DNA from: Echinometra lucunter
Lineage: Eukaryota; Echinodermata; Echinoidea; Camarodonta; Echinometridae
Direction: 5' to 3'
DNA: 64,000 nucleotides
NCBI GenBank assembly: GCA_029962745.1
Contig: CM057152.1
Location: forward strand, 23,579,176-23,643,175
Shown here piece after piece: positions 1 to 11,456 of this stretch. The position numbers were made by a program, and so were the translations under genes. Under the pieces are notes generated by a model. The model had not been told where the DNA came from. It did not search any database and saw only the letters and a list, made by a program, of their open reading frames with translations. Each line of letters begins with the position of its first letter. Within the stretch, counting starts at the first letter, position 1.

Positions 1-1121
1 AGTGAAAACAGTTGTAAACTTACTACGTATCATTCCCCCGAATCCCCCCCCCCCCCCCAAAAAAAAAAAAAAAAAAAAAAAAAATCAAGAAATATTGATT
101 TTTTTCAACTTCAAACACTAATCATAAGGAAATTAATTGTGACTTTGCAAAACCTTGTTATTTTGATAATTTTTTGTACCATGCACCCACATTTATACAA
201 TTTATTTCTGCAAATGTTACAGGTACATTGTACAATGGTATTCTTTACTCTTGGTTTTGTATTAAAACCCCTTTCCCTACCAATAATCATAAAAAGTTTC
301 AAAATAGATCTAGGAAGGAAATGAATACATTGCTATTTGATTTAGTCTCTCAAATATATACTGTTGAATTGTTCTGAAGAATGTATAAGGATTTTATAAT
401 AATAATAATAACAATTGGATATAGCTTAGGCTGCTTAGCTAATACACTCCATTGTGCTTTGATGTAACAGAGCTCCCAACAATGCTACTGCATGGACATA
501 CATGTATGCCTGTATACCGGTATCTCTATCTACAATGTATGCAATGAATTCTTTTGTGCAATGAACATATATGTAAACCCTTGTACATTTGAAAATCTAA
601 GTCTAAATCTGAAAGGAAATGCAAGGGTTTGCCTGGAAATATCTGGTTTTACATATAATTGACATTCAGGTAATGGAGCATTAATAGCAACAGAGGATTG
701 CATCTTATCCTCTGTGTCTCATGTTGCATATTTTGATACATGTATGGGAGGCTGTCCTGGGACTGAGAGTTCTCATGCAGAAAGAGAGAGAGAGAGAGGG
801 GGGGGGGGGTTGAAGAGAGGTTAATAGAGGGGGAGAGAGAGAGAGAGAGAGAGAGGGAGATTTGGAGTATTGGAAAAGCAAAGCTTTCGAGATTATATTC
901 CAGGTTCATGGCGATTTCATTTGTCATTTTTGATGAATAGTGTGCTATTTTTGTGAAATATCTCCTTGCAAATTGTTTTGCAGACAACTTGCTATATGTT
1001 TTTTTTCTGCTTAAATGCAAATTGTATAAATACCTGTAGGAGTACTTGTGAAACACATATTTTACGTTATATTGCTTCTTGTCATCTCTGCCATTCCATT
1101 AGTTTGATGACCTGAAGACCA
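1..1121. other. Upstream sequence, no gene seen
   Basis: AT-rich non-coding sequence. It holds a C15 run followed directly by A26 (44-84) and a purine tract of GA repeats with a G12 run (782-860). No promoter, exon or transposon end was recognised otherwise. Confidence 0.6.
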
Positions 1122-1340
1122 GGGCCGGTATTCTGAAAATTGTTTTATCTTTTGTCTTATTTTAATTGCTATAGAACTCAGAAATAGCGTACGCCATTGG
1201 CTCACATTGCGCACTTTTGTCTTGCGTGCTGGTCATGTGCTCAGTTCACACCAATCATAAGTGCACCTTTAAAATTTGTTATGACAATTAACACAGTGAA
1301 GATAAGATAAAAGATAAAACAATTTTCAGAATACCGGCCC
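1122..1340. mobile_element. MITE with perfect 32-bp terminal inverted repeats
   Basis: The left arm 1122-1153 begins GGGCCGGTATTCTGAAAATT and its exact reverse complement lies at 1309-1340. Total length is 219 bp with no coding capacity. The perfect arms suggest recent insertion. No clear target duplication was found, so the superfamily is not assigned. Confidence 0.85.
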
Positions 1341-2003
1341 AGAAAACTATTCTTTCTCATATCATAGAGTTCTTGCATAATGGAATGCTGTTAAGCATTC
1401 TGTATTCGCCTGTGCATTGCACTGCTCTGAATGCACTTGTCTGACCTTGTATCCCAAGCTAGAAGAGATTAAATCTCTAATAAGATAATGGATCATCATG
1501 GAGCATGTTGATCGCACTAATCTTTGACCACGCTCTGCCATATGCTGTATTTGTTCATTGTTTGATGGCCATGTTGACAGGTTGTTGGAGAGGTAGAGTG
1601 TGTAACACACACGCACTCAGTATTGCCAGTGTACATCTTCATAGGCTTGTTTGTCAGGTGAATATGAAAAAGGAGATCATTAATTCATTTTAAATTTCAT
1701 GCAATAGATGCGAGCTTCATAACTGAGGAACACGATGTTGCCTATGTAGTGTATTATTTTTGTCTGCCTTGAATTTGTGAAAGTTTCTTTGAAAACAATG
1801 ACATGATATATGTATATATATTGACTTGAAAGAGGATGTTGGTATAGTCAGTTTAGTCACAGGTTCAATGTATTATGTTATGCAACTACTGACAAATTTT
1901 GTTTTGTACACCAGTAAACTTCATGTGCATTAGTTACACCTGGTTTTTACTTTTTCTTTTTCTTGCTTTTTTTTTCTGCTTCTGTTCACTTTTCCATTTA
2001 TAG
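1341..2003. other. Sequence before exon 1, nothing else seen
   Basis: Non-coding sequence leading to the putative acceptor at 2003, T-rich from 1946 to 2000 as expected for a polypyrimidine tract. No further element was recognised. Confidence 0.5.
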
Positions 2004-2194
2004 AAAATCCAGGGTATACATTTGGCTAGTGTGAGACTGTTCCTCTGCATATCCACCTCAGCAATTTAGAGCTACCAACCACTGATAGATAGAGCAGTGT
2101 ACCACAGCAGATTAGCCGGGGCATTAACCCCCACCTCCCCCTCCCCAACCCATCTCCTGATCCAGTCCAGTCCCGCAGGAGCAACCGCATCGCC
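2004..2194 (+). other. KLC: Probable 5' UTR of KLC
   Basis: A pyrimidine-rich stretch ending TTTCCATTTATAG at 2003 looks like a splice acceptor, so the coding exon probably begins near 2004 and joins one or more non-coding exons upstream. The segment becomes C-rich near 2125-2190 and contains no ATG. No donor or promoter for an upstream exon could be identified in 1-2003, so transcription could also begin here. Confidence 0.45.
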
Positions 2195-2461
2195 ATGTCT
2201 GGGTCCAAGCCATCCACCCCCAACAACAGCAGCGGAGGGCAGCAGAACCTGTCCCAGGAGCAGATCATCACCGGCACGAGGGAGGTGATCAAGGGTCTGG
2301 AACAGCTCAAGAATGAACACAACGACATCCTGAACAGCCTCTACCAGAGCCTCAAGATGCTCAAGAAAGACCAACCGGGTGACTCCAACCTGGTGGAGGA
2401 GAAGACTGATATCATCGAGAAGTCCCTTGAGAGTCTTGAGCTTGGTCTGGGTGAGGCTAAG
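2195..2461 (+). CDS. KLC: KLC exon 1, coding part: N-terminus and first heptads
   Basis: Codons 1-89, starting MSGSKPSTPNN and ending LGLGEAK, then donor GTAAGT at 2462 (phase 0). The start ATG has context CATCGCCATGT, and no upstream ATG occurs between 2004 and 2194. The conserved segment QEQIITGTREVIKGLE through LKNEHNDIL and SNLVEEK matches the vertebrate KLC N-terminus that forms the heavy-chain-binding coiled coil. The first 15 or so residues are Ser/Pro/Asn-rich and typical of the urchin protein. GC content is clearly higher than in the flanking sequence. Confidence 0.96.
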
Positions 2462-2503
2462 GTAAGTCTTCACAAAGATCTCCTGGAACCTTAAATGCCT
2501 GAG

Positions 2504-2534
<31 letters not shown>

Positions 2535-4353
2535 GAATGAAGTTCTGTATTAGATTTTACTTTGAAGTACAGAAATACATATGGTTTATAATTATTACTT
2601 GTGTCAACAAAGACACACTCATTAGCCAAAACAAGAATTTGTTTACATTATGCATGAAGTGATAGTTTATATTTCCATTTTCATTTTCATAAAGAGAAAT
2701 GACAGAGTGAGTGTAGAGAAATGATAGAGTAAGTGTGGAGAGATGATAGAGTGAGTGTGAGTGAAAGGGAGAGAGAAGAAGAAAGCCCTATACATGTACG
2801 TTGATGAACATAATAGCACCTATCATCCAATACAGTGAATACATACTATTTTGTAAATTTATGCAAATAAGAGCCTTGTTTCATTGCAGTTGGCATGACA
2901 ACAAATAAAAGATAGACATGAAAATTGGATCATATCCCCCCCCCCCAAGTTTTTATTCCACACACTTCGATAATACTTTCGTATTTACACTCAAATTCAA
3001 TTTTCATATGCCATGAGGATGTTAAAATCACTCATCATGCTCATAGAGGATTACATTTCTTCCTGTTCCACCAGTGAATTGATAGATCTTGAAAACAAGG
3101 GAAGTAACCCACTGAACTCAAAAGGAGGTATTTTCTATAGCTCAAAATCTAATAAAGTGTCACATGATCTTAAAGTTGCCGATGCACTGAAGAGGACTAA
3201 TGAAATCAGAAGATATTGATATTGATTTGAGCGACCTCAATAAACAGTGTCATATGGTGCCAACATGCCCTGGTCTCGCGGCGACTGAGATAATAGCCAT
3301 GAGGCACTGAACCTTCCGCGAGGGTATTCAGTCTTTCACGCAATCAATATCCATACTCAATGAAAGCTGTCATAGCAAACCCTGAATTTCTAATACTTCT
3401 ATTGTATGTGTGCAGATACTGGCATTGTTCATTGAAAACAACTGTTATCACCTCTGCTATCCAGAGAAGTACATGCATGTAGCAAATTTGTTTCTGAATG
3501 ACTGGCTTCTTTTAAATTATCAGTAGGTGATGAGGAATAGTTGTCTCTATGTGCAGACATGTAGATAAAGAAAGGTGTCTTCTTTTACACAAATGAAGGT
3601 ACAGCTAGAAGCTCTCCTCTCAGTTTTTAGCATTACCTTTAAAAGTTTGCAAAAAAAGAAGAAGAAAGAATTATGCATTACAAAATAATCAGCTTTATAA
3701 TGTGATGTGAAGATTATGAAGTACTGTAAAAGTGAAAATTTTTGTGTGATTGATTTTCCATGCTGAGCCAAGGTAAAGCAATCGCGCATATTTAATTTTC
3801 GCAGACCGGATAAACTGTATTCATGTTTAAAATAAAATATTTCATGCAGTTTAATTTCCGTGCAGGTGTCATGCCACACAAAATGCACGAAAATTTCCAC
3901 ACCGTGAAATATTCCACGTTTACAGTATTACAAGACCTCATAAAGAAGAATCAAAACATTCGGTGGATATATTTAGTTGGCAGTGCCCCTCATGTGACCT
4001 GCCTGTAGTATGCACATACATGTATACCCTGAAAGCCAACATATCTATACGAATGTATGTTGACACAGACATGAGGCACCTGTGTGTAGGGGACAGTGGC
4101 ATACATACATGTATGCCCATGTGTGGAATATTTGGATTAGTGGTGCCTCATTTTATTAGCTTTTCTTTCATTAATATTTTATTAGTTTTGGGTTCCAGAG
4201 TCCATACCTCAAGTGTTAACATTGACTTCTCATGATTGATCATGATGCCCCTTGACCTGGCTTGTCAGTTCAGAAAACTACTAAAACCTGTGAAACAAAT
4301 TGACTTTACTGCCTAGTCCCCTGAAAGGAAGATCTCGGCTTTGTGTAATCAAG
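2462..4353 (+). other. KLC intron 1, proximal part
   Basis: Intronic sequence. It has an A-run at 2508-2534, a degenerate triplicate of GATAGAGTGAGTGTG-like units near 2700-2765 and a short C-run near 2937. TACATGTA palindromes recur (for example 4017-4030 and 4104-4115). No exon was recognised. Confidence 0.5.
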
Positions 4354-4590
4354 TTGTGTGCAAGCAGTATTTTTAAAGTGGCACGAAGCAATAAAAATGA
4401 ATAATCCAAGATTCAAGAACTTTTAATATCTGATTAAATTGAATTATAGGGATCAAATTACATATGAAATCATGTGCAGGCAATATTTTTAAAGTGGCAC
4501 GAAGCAATAGAAATGAATAATTCAAGATTCAAGAACTTTTAATATCTGATTAAAATGAATAATAGGGATCAAATTAAAAATGAAATCATG
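4354..4590. repeat. Two-copy tandem repeat, period 116 bp
   Basis: The block containing TTTTTAAAGTGGCACGAAGC, then AATCCAAGATTCAAGAAC and TTTTAATATCTGATTAAA, occurs twice. The GTGGCAC anchor is at 4378 and 4494. The copies differ by a few substitutions. Confidence 0.85.
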
Positions 4591-5640
4591 TACATGTGTA
4601 TCTATTTAGTATTCATAACAGTGCCTACCGTGTACAATTATTCTGTAGGTGTAATAATGATTGACCTAATATTGGTTATCGGTCAAACTGGTACATGTTT
4701 TCTGGAAAAGCAATCAAAATTTTGTAATTTGTCCAGTGCACTTCAGAGTCAGAACTCATCATGACTTTGGGGCTATGCATGCATCAGTGTTACAGACTTT
4801 GACAGGAAAGAGGATAGTATATGATGTAGCTGGCTAGATTGTTAGGAATCAAGTGATACTGTGATAATGCTCATAATCAAAGATTTTTAAATATATTTTT
4901 GTTACACTGGCTTTTTTGGTTGTGTGGAATAGAGATAGAGAATGGGGGGGGGGGGGGGGAGGCAATGAGAAAGATATTGTAATTGTTGTTAAATCATGCC
5001 TTTATTTCAAGAAAGTACATGTGAACATTAAAAACCAGGTCCATGTTCCTACATGCCGAAATCATGGCAGGTCATACAATCAACAGATACAAGTAATGAT
5101 ACTGCACAGTTACAAATTAGATCATAAATGGAAGTTGCAACTTAATCACGCATAGTTTGGCAACAGGATAAAAATAATAAAATTTGAGTCCCGTTTAGGC
5201 CTTCCGTTGCATGAAAAGTCATATAAAACATATAGATGCGATATAAGAAACATAAACATATAGTATGATACAAAAGTGTGGTCAGGCGTGGCGAAACATG
5301 GTAAAAAATAGCAAATTTTGCAGTGGTTTTAACCTTACCTGTGCTTGCCGTTGCACCTTCTATAGAATCTCTATAGAATAAAAGAAATATGAAATAGAAG
5401 AGGGGAAGGGCATAAATACAAAAGTAGGAGTATACAAACCTGTATTACTTAGAATACTATGCAACATGCTCCCCCTTCAGTGTGTACATACAGCATTGCA
5501 ATTTACTCTACAATTTTTGCTGCTTGTGTGCATGAACCCTGCACATGTACATGTAGATTATGCAAGCATTTTAGTTGAACCCATCACCAGAAAAAAACAA
5601 AAACAAAACAAAACAAAGAACATTGCCCATATTGGGTTAA
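4591..5640 (+). other. KLC intron 1 segment with a G16 run
   Basis: Apart from the G-run at 4944-4959 and a CAAAA-rich stretch at 5590-5618, no repeat or exon was recognised. Any product would be non-coding. Confidence 0.4.
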
Positions 5641-5645
5641 CAGGA

Positions 5646-6560
5646 GTAGAAGGAAATCTGTGAAGACTTCCCTGCCCGGGATCCAATTTACTTTTTTGGC
5701 TTTGAGACAAAACATTAGTATTGTGGATATAAACATGGAAGGAATTTCATGTGCTCATTGTTCACTCATATTGGATTGCGCAAGCCATTACTAACTGTTT
5801 GAGTTGTTGAACAATGCAGTGTACATGTACTTGCAGAAGCAGAAGGAAATCCTTCTAGACTTCCCTTCCCAAGATCCAAATACTTCTTTTGGCTTTCAGA
5901 CAAAACACTGTATATCACGTACAGGCCCCTCGAGCTCCGCCATTTTGTCCAGATTCATCAGAAAGCCAACCTAAGCACCCATCGATATTCATTTTGTAAG
6001 ATGCTTCCAACAAGTATCTTGCGTTTGTACACATTTTAAAACATGGTATCCATCACCTTACCGCATGCGCAATAAATGCCCAACAAATGCGCATTGAATC
6101 AAAGTGTCACGATAAAAGTGATACGCGCAGTAGATACAAATAATGCAACAGTGTTATCGATATTATGGCAATAACGGGTGCCTATCGGCCCCTTCAAATA
6201 ATCCAAAAGAGATGGCGCGCAGATATCCGCATGCTGCTTTTCGTCTAGTAAATTTATTATATGTCTATGATCACATTCATGTGCTCAATGTTCACTCATA
6301 TCTGATTGCGCAAGCGATTGCTATCCGTTTGAGTTGTTGAGCAATACAGTGTACTTGCAGAAGCAGAAGGAAATTCTTATAGACTTCCCTTCCCATGATC
6401 CAAATTCTCTTGTCTTTTAGACAAAAATATGTGTATCGCATGTATGATGTGGTATTGTAGATGCCTGGTGGGAAATTTCATGTGCTCAGTGTTCACTCTT
6501 ATTGGATTGTGCAAGCGATTACTATCCCTTTAGTTGTTGAGCAACACAATGTACTTATTG
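5646..6560. repeat. Diverged three-copy repeat cluster
   Basis: Two modules alternate. One is GCAGAAGGAAATCC..AGACTTCCCTTCCC..GATCCAAAT ending in TTT(G/T)AGACAAAA, near 5646, 5835 and 6357. The other is CATGTGCTCATTGTTCACTC..GATTGCGCAAGC..ACT..TTTGAGTTGTTGA, near 5750, 6279 and 6480. Copies are 80-90% alike by eye. A CpG-rich insert (about 5920-6230) separates copies 1 and 2. Confidence 0.75.
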
Positions 6561-6970
6561 TGAATAGCAAGTACATTGGATGCTTGTTATATATCTAAAA
6601 AAAAAACAACAGAGTGATGTTCCTTGAGACTTTTGTTATCGCAGGGATTCTTACTGCTTTGGTTTTTTCCAGAAAAAGGAAACTTCCAGCACCTAATGAT
6701 GTGAGTTCTTCCATAGTATTATTGGTTATTAAAGGAAACCAACAGTCTGAAGTTAAGTAGTTTTGAATCAAAGCTAGGAAGGAATAAAACAGATCATTTG
6801 AACGAAATTGGACACCAACGAGAAAGTTTTGGCTTTATGAAATTTTCGACTAGACTTTTTTTTACCCTAAGATAGCTATCGATGACATCATTTAGTGGAC
6901 AACTATCAATATGTTTTGGACACACATAGTTACAAATTTTCACTTTGCTTTTTAAAATTTGCACACTTTC

Positions 6971-7386
6971 TTAACCCATTCGTGACAGGAATTATTTAAA
7001 GCGTAATTTGATCAGCTTTTATTCTTCAAATTGGCAACACCAACATTTTTATTTTATTGCTACATTTTTCTTATAAAACGTCATGTATCTGAAATGAATA
7101 TAAATTGACAGAAATAATGATTAGAAGTCAAAAAGTTGCCAATTTGCAGGGGAATACGGTGATGTCAAACTTTCTATCACATTGGCAATATAAGGATTTT
7201 AATGCTTATTTTCCTTTAAAAGATTTTCAGCATCAAACAACGAATATTGATGCAACCAAAATGGGCACAGTTTGTGTAGAATTTTTTGCTCTTTCTGCTC
7301 ATGTATTTGGTATGATTTTTAGGGCTTTGCGTCAAAAGATATTAGGCCAAACCACAAAATGTGGACCTCTGTCACGAATGGGTTAA
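6971..7386 (+). mobile_element. TTAA-flanked MITE, piggyBac-like, copy 1
   Basis: TTAA followed by CCCATTCGTGACAG on the left, and CTGTCACGAATGGG followed by TTAA on the right. 416 bp including both TTAAs. Terminal CCC plus TTAA target duplication are piggyBac superfamily features. Copies 2 and 3 lie at 15636-16048 and 45780-46174. A roughly 92-codon open frame (from 7105) persists in all three but resembles no transposase I know. Confidence 0.88.
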
Positions 7387-7683
7387 GCCAAACTCAAGAT
7401 ATATCATGTAGGAGTGTTTTCTCCCCAACTATTTGGGATAAGGACAATGACAATGTGTTCTTCTAAAAAAGAAAGAATATGTGAAATTCTTTATACAAAA
7501 CATAGAGTTGTCCGCAAATTATATCACTAATAGCTACATGTATGGTAGTGGAAAAACACAAAATTTCTTGTGGTCATAACTTTCTTATTCAATTTCCGAT
7601 TTCGTTCAAATTTCACTGATCTTTTTCATTTTGTCTTAGCTGTGATTTAAAGACTACTTGACATGTGAGTGTGTTGGTTTCTT

Positions 7684-8251
7684 TTAAAGGGAAAGTCCAC
7701 CCTAGAAGTTTCACTGTTTCAATAAAAGGAGATAAATTTGAACAGCATTTTAAAACAGAAATGAGCAAAATCATTCAGAGAATAAGAAAATTACACTCAT
7801 TTACATTTTCTAGTAAATTACTCTCAGCTCTGCAAATTGGCAACACTGATGACATCATATGCGAGCAGGTCTCCATTCACTTTGTACATGAAATTTCACA
7901 TTTTCTCAATTTTCTTGGAAGTTTTACATTTTCTCACCCCATAGTCAAAGTATGTTATGTAAAAAACAATTCTTCTGAGCATACATTAACTATGGGGGTT
8001 AGAAAATGTGTAACTTCCAAGAAAATTGAGAAAATGTGAAATTTCATGTACAAAGTGAATGGAGACCTGCTCGCATATGATGTCATCAATGTTGCCAATT
8101 GGCAGAGCCGAGAGTAGTTTACTAGAAAATGTAAATGAGTGTGATTTTCGTATTCTTTGACTGATTTTGCTCATTTCTTTTTTAAAATGCTGTTCAAATT
8201 TATCTCCTTTTATTGAAACACTGAAACTTCTAGGGTGGACTTTCCCTTTAA
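7684..8251. mobile_element. Foldback element, long inverted arms, TTAA-flanked, copy 1
   Basis: Begins TTAA AGGGAAAGTCCACCCTAG and ends CTAGGGTGGACTTTCCCT TTAA. Arms of about 260 bp are separated by a roughly 40-bp loop (about 7949-7988). The AGGG terminus with TTAA target sites resembles the Kolobok superfamily. Open frames on both strands inside it are mirror images caused by the inverted repeat, not genes. Confidence 0.85.
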
Positions 8252-8340
8252 AAGAAACCAACTCACTCACAAGTCAAGTAGTCTTTAAATCACAGCTTTT
8301 ATTGAAACAGTGAAACTTCTAGGGTGGACTTTCCCTTTAA

Positions 8341-10618
8341 TGTCAACCAGTGTTGCAGCTGAGATATTTCAAGTATTGTGTGGCATGGGAGTAAAATTGC
8401 TAAGTTTTGTCAACAGTAAATAGATTTGACCATTAAATCAGTATAACTGCATATTCATGCCTTGTAGAGTTTAGTGGTGGTTTATATCCTTAAGTGGTGG
8501 TTTCTACTGACCACCCCACCAGTGTAGCTATAACACTGATGTCACCTAATGTACTATATTCATTCTTTATCAAAACAATTCACACTTCTTCCTTTTTTTC
8601 CTTCCCCCCCCCCCCTTTTCCCCCCCTTTAAGTATGCAGACCTATTAACATTTATTGAGGAATTCATTTTAAAAAAAATGATTCAGTCAATGCTTTGGGA
8701 CATGCAATGTAGGCTATTCAAAGGTCTGCAAATTGCTGATTGTTTTATTTGGTTCATCTTTTTTTCAATTCATGTCTTTTTCCCGAATATATATCTCTTG
8801 TTCCTGTTTTTAGATTTAATAGTATGTTTGATTATAAATGCAGCTAATTCAGGCTTATGTGTGAAACTTTATTGTACATTGCAACTGTGCATACTTCTAC
8901 ATGTACGTGTATATCAGACCAATGCATTTTGTGTGTACATACATGCAGTATGTTTCATCAAACTGCAGCTATGCATTATGAATAATACTGTCAGGGGTTC
9001 TCCTTATCAATTGAACTACATATACACATTTACATTTACACTCAGGATAAACTTTCATGTTTGTGAGCATGTAATTGCAAGCACTTATCCCACTTAACCT
9101 TATACTTCAAGAGTTTATACTATCACAAAGTACTGTCAGATTTGTCTAATCTGTGATTAGAAAGAATTAATGCATTGGGCCATTGAGTGCTTAGAACAGA
9201 CATTGTAAACACACCTCTGTAGACCCGGCAGAATGCACAGTGAAACTCACATCGCATTCTGTGCATTCCATGTCATGGTTGAGCAGGGAATCCACACATC
9301 AGTGTAATAGTCGTAGTTCTGTCACTCCCCTCTTACTGTATAGGAAGTATTTTAATGGCTGATCACAAGTTAAATATTCTCGTTCTCTCAGATCATTGCA
9401 CATGGTGAAGTTCATTCAAGTATGTAGCCCTTGCAAAGACAAAGAAAATCTGTGCATTTAGTATTCATGTAACCCTATGATCTGCATCCTTGCAATATAA
9501 CTTGTATACAAGAATTAATCCCTAAAACATACAAGTCATGATGATTGTTTTATTTTAAAAGGGGTTGATATGATGATAAAAAATTAAGTTCACTAAAATT
9601 TACATATGCATCTTGCACAGTGGCTAATTTACTGACACATTTTCTCATCTAAATTTCTGGAAATAATCATAGACATAAACCATAAAGTGAATAACCTGTA
9701 GGCCTATATCAAAACCTGTGAAAACAGGTACATTTTGGTGCAATATTAGTGTGTATGTGATGTGTGTTTGAGTGAGTTATATTTTTGTGGATAACATTTT
9801 AATTTACAAGGCGGAACACATTTCAGGGTTCTTTCCCTGGAATTCTTGATGGCACAAATCTAGTCGGAGAGGTGATTATCGTTACCAAGACGACATATTA
9901 GCATTCATTATGTATTCATCAGTTGAGGCTATTCAGATATTGATAGCAGGTCATCGGGGGGGGGGGGGGGGGGGGGGCATTGATTTCAGTCATTTGTTAT
10001 TGCCAGATTTTAATCTAACTTCCATGACATTGAACAGTTTGTTCTAGTGTGTGTACATGTTGTACATGCTCAGCTATCTTTATGTTGTACATACTGATGT
10101 ACATTTTATACATGCACATGCACATGTGCATATATGCTATCATTCTTCTGACAGGTAATGTTGTAAAGAAAATTGACAGTGAGAAAAACATAAATCAACC
10201 TTTCTCTAAGAGATAAGAATAACAGATATGGTATACATAATGGGAAATTATTGGAAGATTGTAAATAAATATCTACATAAAATGCTCCATAAATGTTAAT
10301 TTTCATGCTGCAGTAGGACAAGCCATTGTGTATACAGTGTACCTTCAAGGGCATGCATAAGGAACCCAGAGGTGACTTTTTGAATTGAATTATATCATGA
10401 TTCTACACTGCTTCTAGTTTATTTTTATATATCAACATTGGATGAATAATTTTTAATTCTATGTAAAACAGATATCAAAAGTGTGAGAAAATGATAATAA
10501 TTTCTGGAAATCAATATGATGCATCTGAAATAGCTAGAAAAGCCTTATGGTGATGTTTGATTTCCCCCTAACCTGTGCCCCATCTCTCTATGAGTCATGC
10601 CATGGTTTCTTCTCTCAG
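8341..10618 (+). other. KLC intron 1 segment with C and G runs
   Basis: Holds C-runs at 8605-8632, a G22 run at 9956-9977 and a region of CATGCACATGCACATGTGCA-like alternation near 10110-10130. The 183-codon open frame from 8549 is AT-rich with low-complexity hydrophobic residues and no family resemblance. I consider it chance. Confidence 0.45.
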
Positions 10619-10702
10619 GACACGCATCTCACCGACGATGATGATGCTCCTCTAGTCGAGATGATGCAGAGAGAAGAAGGGTGGCGGTTGCGTCAGTGCA
10701 AC
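10619..10702 (+). CDS. Candidate 84-nt cassette exon in KLC intron 1
   Basis: A strong acceptor (TTTCTTCTCTCAG, ending 10618) and a strong donor (AAC|GTAAGC, from 10703) bound 84 nt with no stop in the phase set by exon 1. The 28 codons read DTHLTDDDDAPLVEMM then QREEGWRLRQCN. They would sit between LGLGEAK and VMMALGHH. 28 residues is exactly four heptads, so the downstream coiled-coil register would be kept, although the acidic run and a proline argue against a continuous helix. GC content is well above the surrounding intron. I do not recognise the peptide. Transcript support is unknown. It could instead be an exon of an unrelated nested transcript. Confidence 0.6.
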
Positions 10703-11456
10703 GTAAGCCCACCTGCTAGTGCGCATGCCCCGTGGCGTGCGGCATGCTCAGAGATGGAAATAAACCTCCGACGAGATGGAGTTGATGATGAGGCCCCTCT
10801 CTCACTGTTTTCTCCTCTTGAATTTCGCTTCCTCCTTGTTGTGGAATCATGAGGATGAAGGAAAATGTTCCTGTTGCTTCTGTTTGCTCATCAAGCTAGA
10901 AGTGATAGATATGATGGAGTCCAAGCATGTCTAATCATCAAGACTCAAAGAGTTTATTGATTACAAAATGTATTATCCTTCATTTTATTTATGTTATTCA
11001 CTCTGCAGAATCACAAAATAACTTTTAAAACCCCCTATTATATGTTAAAACTACTGGCATTCAGTTTGTTGTAGGGAAAAATGTTAAAGCATGTATTCAA
11101 GTATCTGATGGCCATGATGATTCAGAACAATAATGTGAACCAGAGAGGACAGTGTTGCGTTCACATTTGTAAAGTGCATGTACATGTTGCCCTTTTAACA
11201 TAGCATTTTGAGAGGCATAAGGACATCAGGTGTTCATGCCCTGATGTTTCTGTGCTACTGTGGAGTCATTCCATGTAACCATACCAACAGAAGCAAGTCG
11301 GAGTAATCAAACTTGTGTTTCTATGCCAACATTTAATACAATCAGCCGTTAACATGTTTACAGCAAGAACAAGCAGCCTGGCAACAACATGCAGAAATTA
11401 CCTGTGATAATTGCTTTTAAGGATAGACTAGAGTTCAAGTTATACAATCATTATGT
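10703..11456 (+). other. Intron 1 after the candidate exon
   Basis: The first 150 bases (to about 10852) stay GC-rich and open in the same frame as the candidate exon, ending at TGA 10850-10852. After that the sequence returns to AT-rich intron. No repeat was recognised. Confidence 0.4.

Larger units (their letters stand above)
6730..8340. mobile_element. Nested inverted-repeat element complex
   Basis: An outer element has a left arm near 6730-6820 (TTAAAGGAAACCAAC.., then GAACGAAATTGG) and a matching inverted arm near 7600-7690. It holds a TTAA-flanked MITE at 6971-7386. A long-armed foldback is inserted at the outer TTAA (7684-8251). The inverted sequence of the outer arm (AAAGAAACCAACTCACTCAC) resumes after it to about 8299. 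The complex ends with a 42-bp fragment of the foldback terminus (8298-8340). At least three insertion events are needed. Confidence 0.75.

Noticed and set aside
2072..2629. 185-codon minus-strand frame over exon 1
   Set aside because: Antisense shadow of the GC-rich KLC exon 1.
7105..7386. Open frame of about 93 codons conserved in all three piggyBac-like MITE copies
   Set aside because: The copies are about 90% identical DNA, so a shared open frame is expected. The peptide has no transposase motif (no DDD/DDE region), and it runs into the terminal repeat.
7665..8270. Similar open frames on both strands (also 36734-37147)
   Set aside because: They are mirror images created by the inverted arms of the foldback element, and the frames stop in the loop.
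8549..9097. 182-codon open frame, the second longest in the window
   Set aside because: AT-rich, hydrophobic low-complexity translation without a family signature. It starts in C/T-rich DNA and lies in intron 1 with no splice logic.
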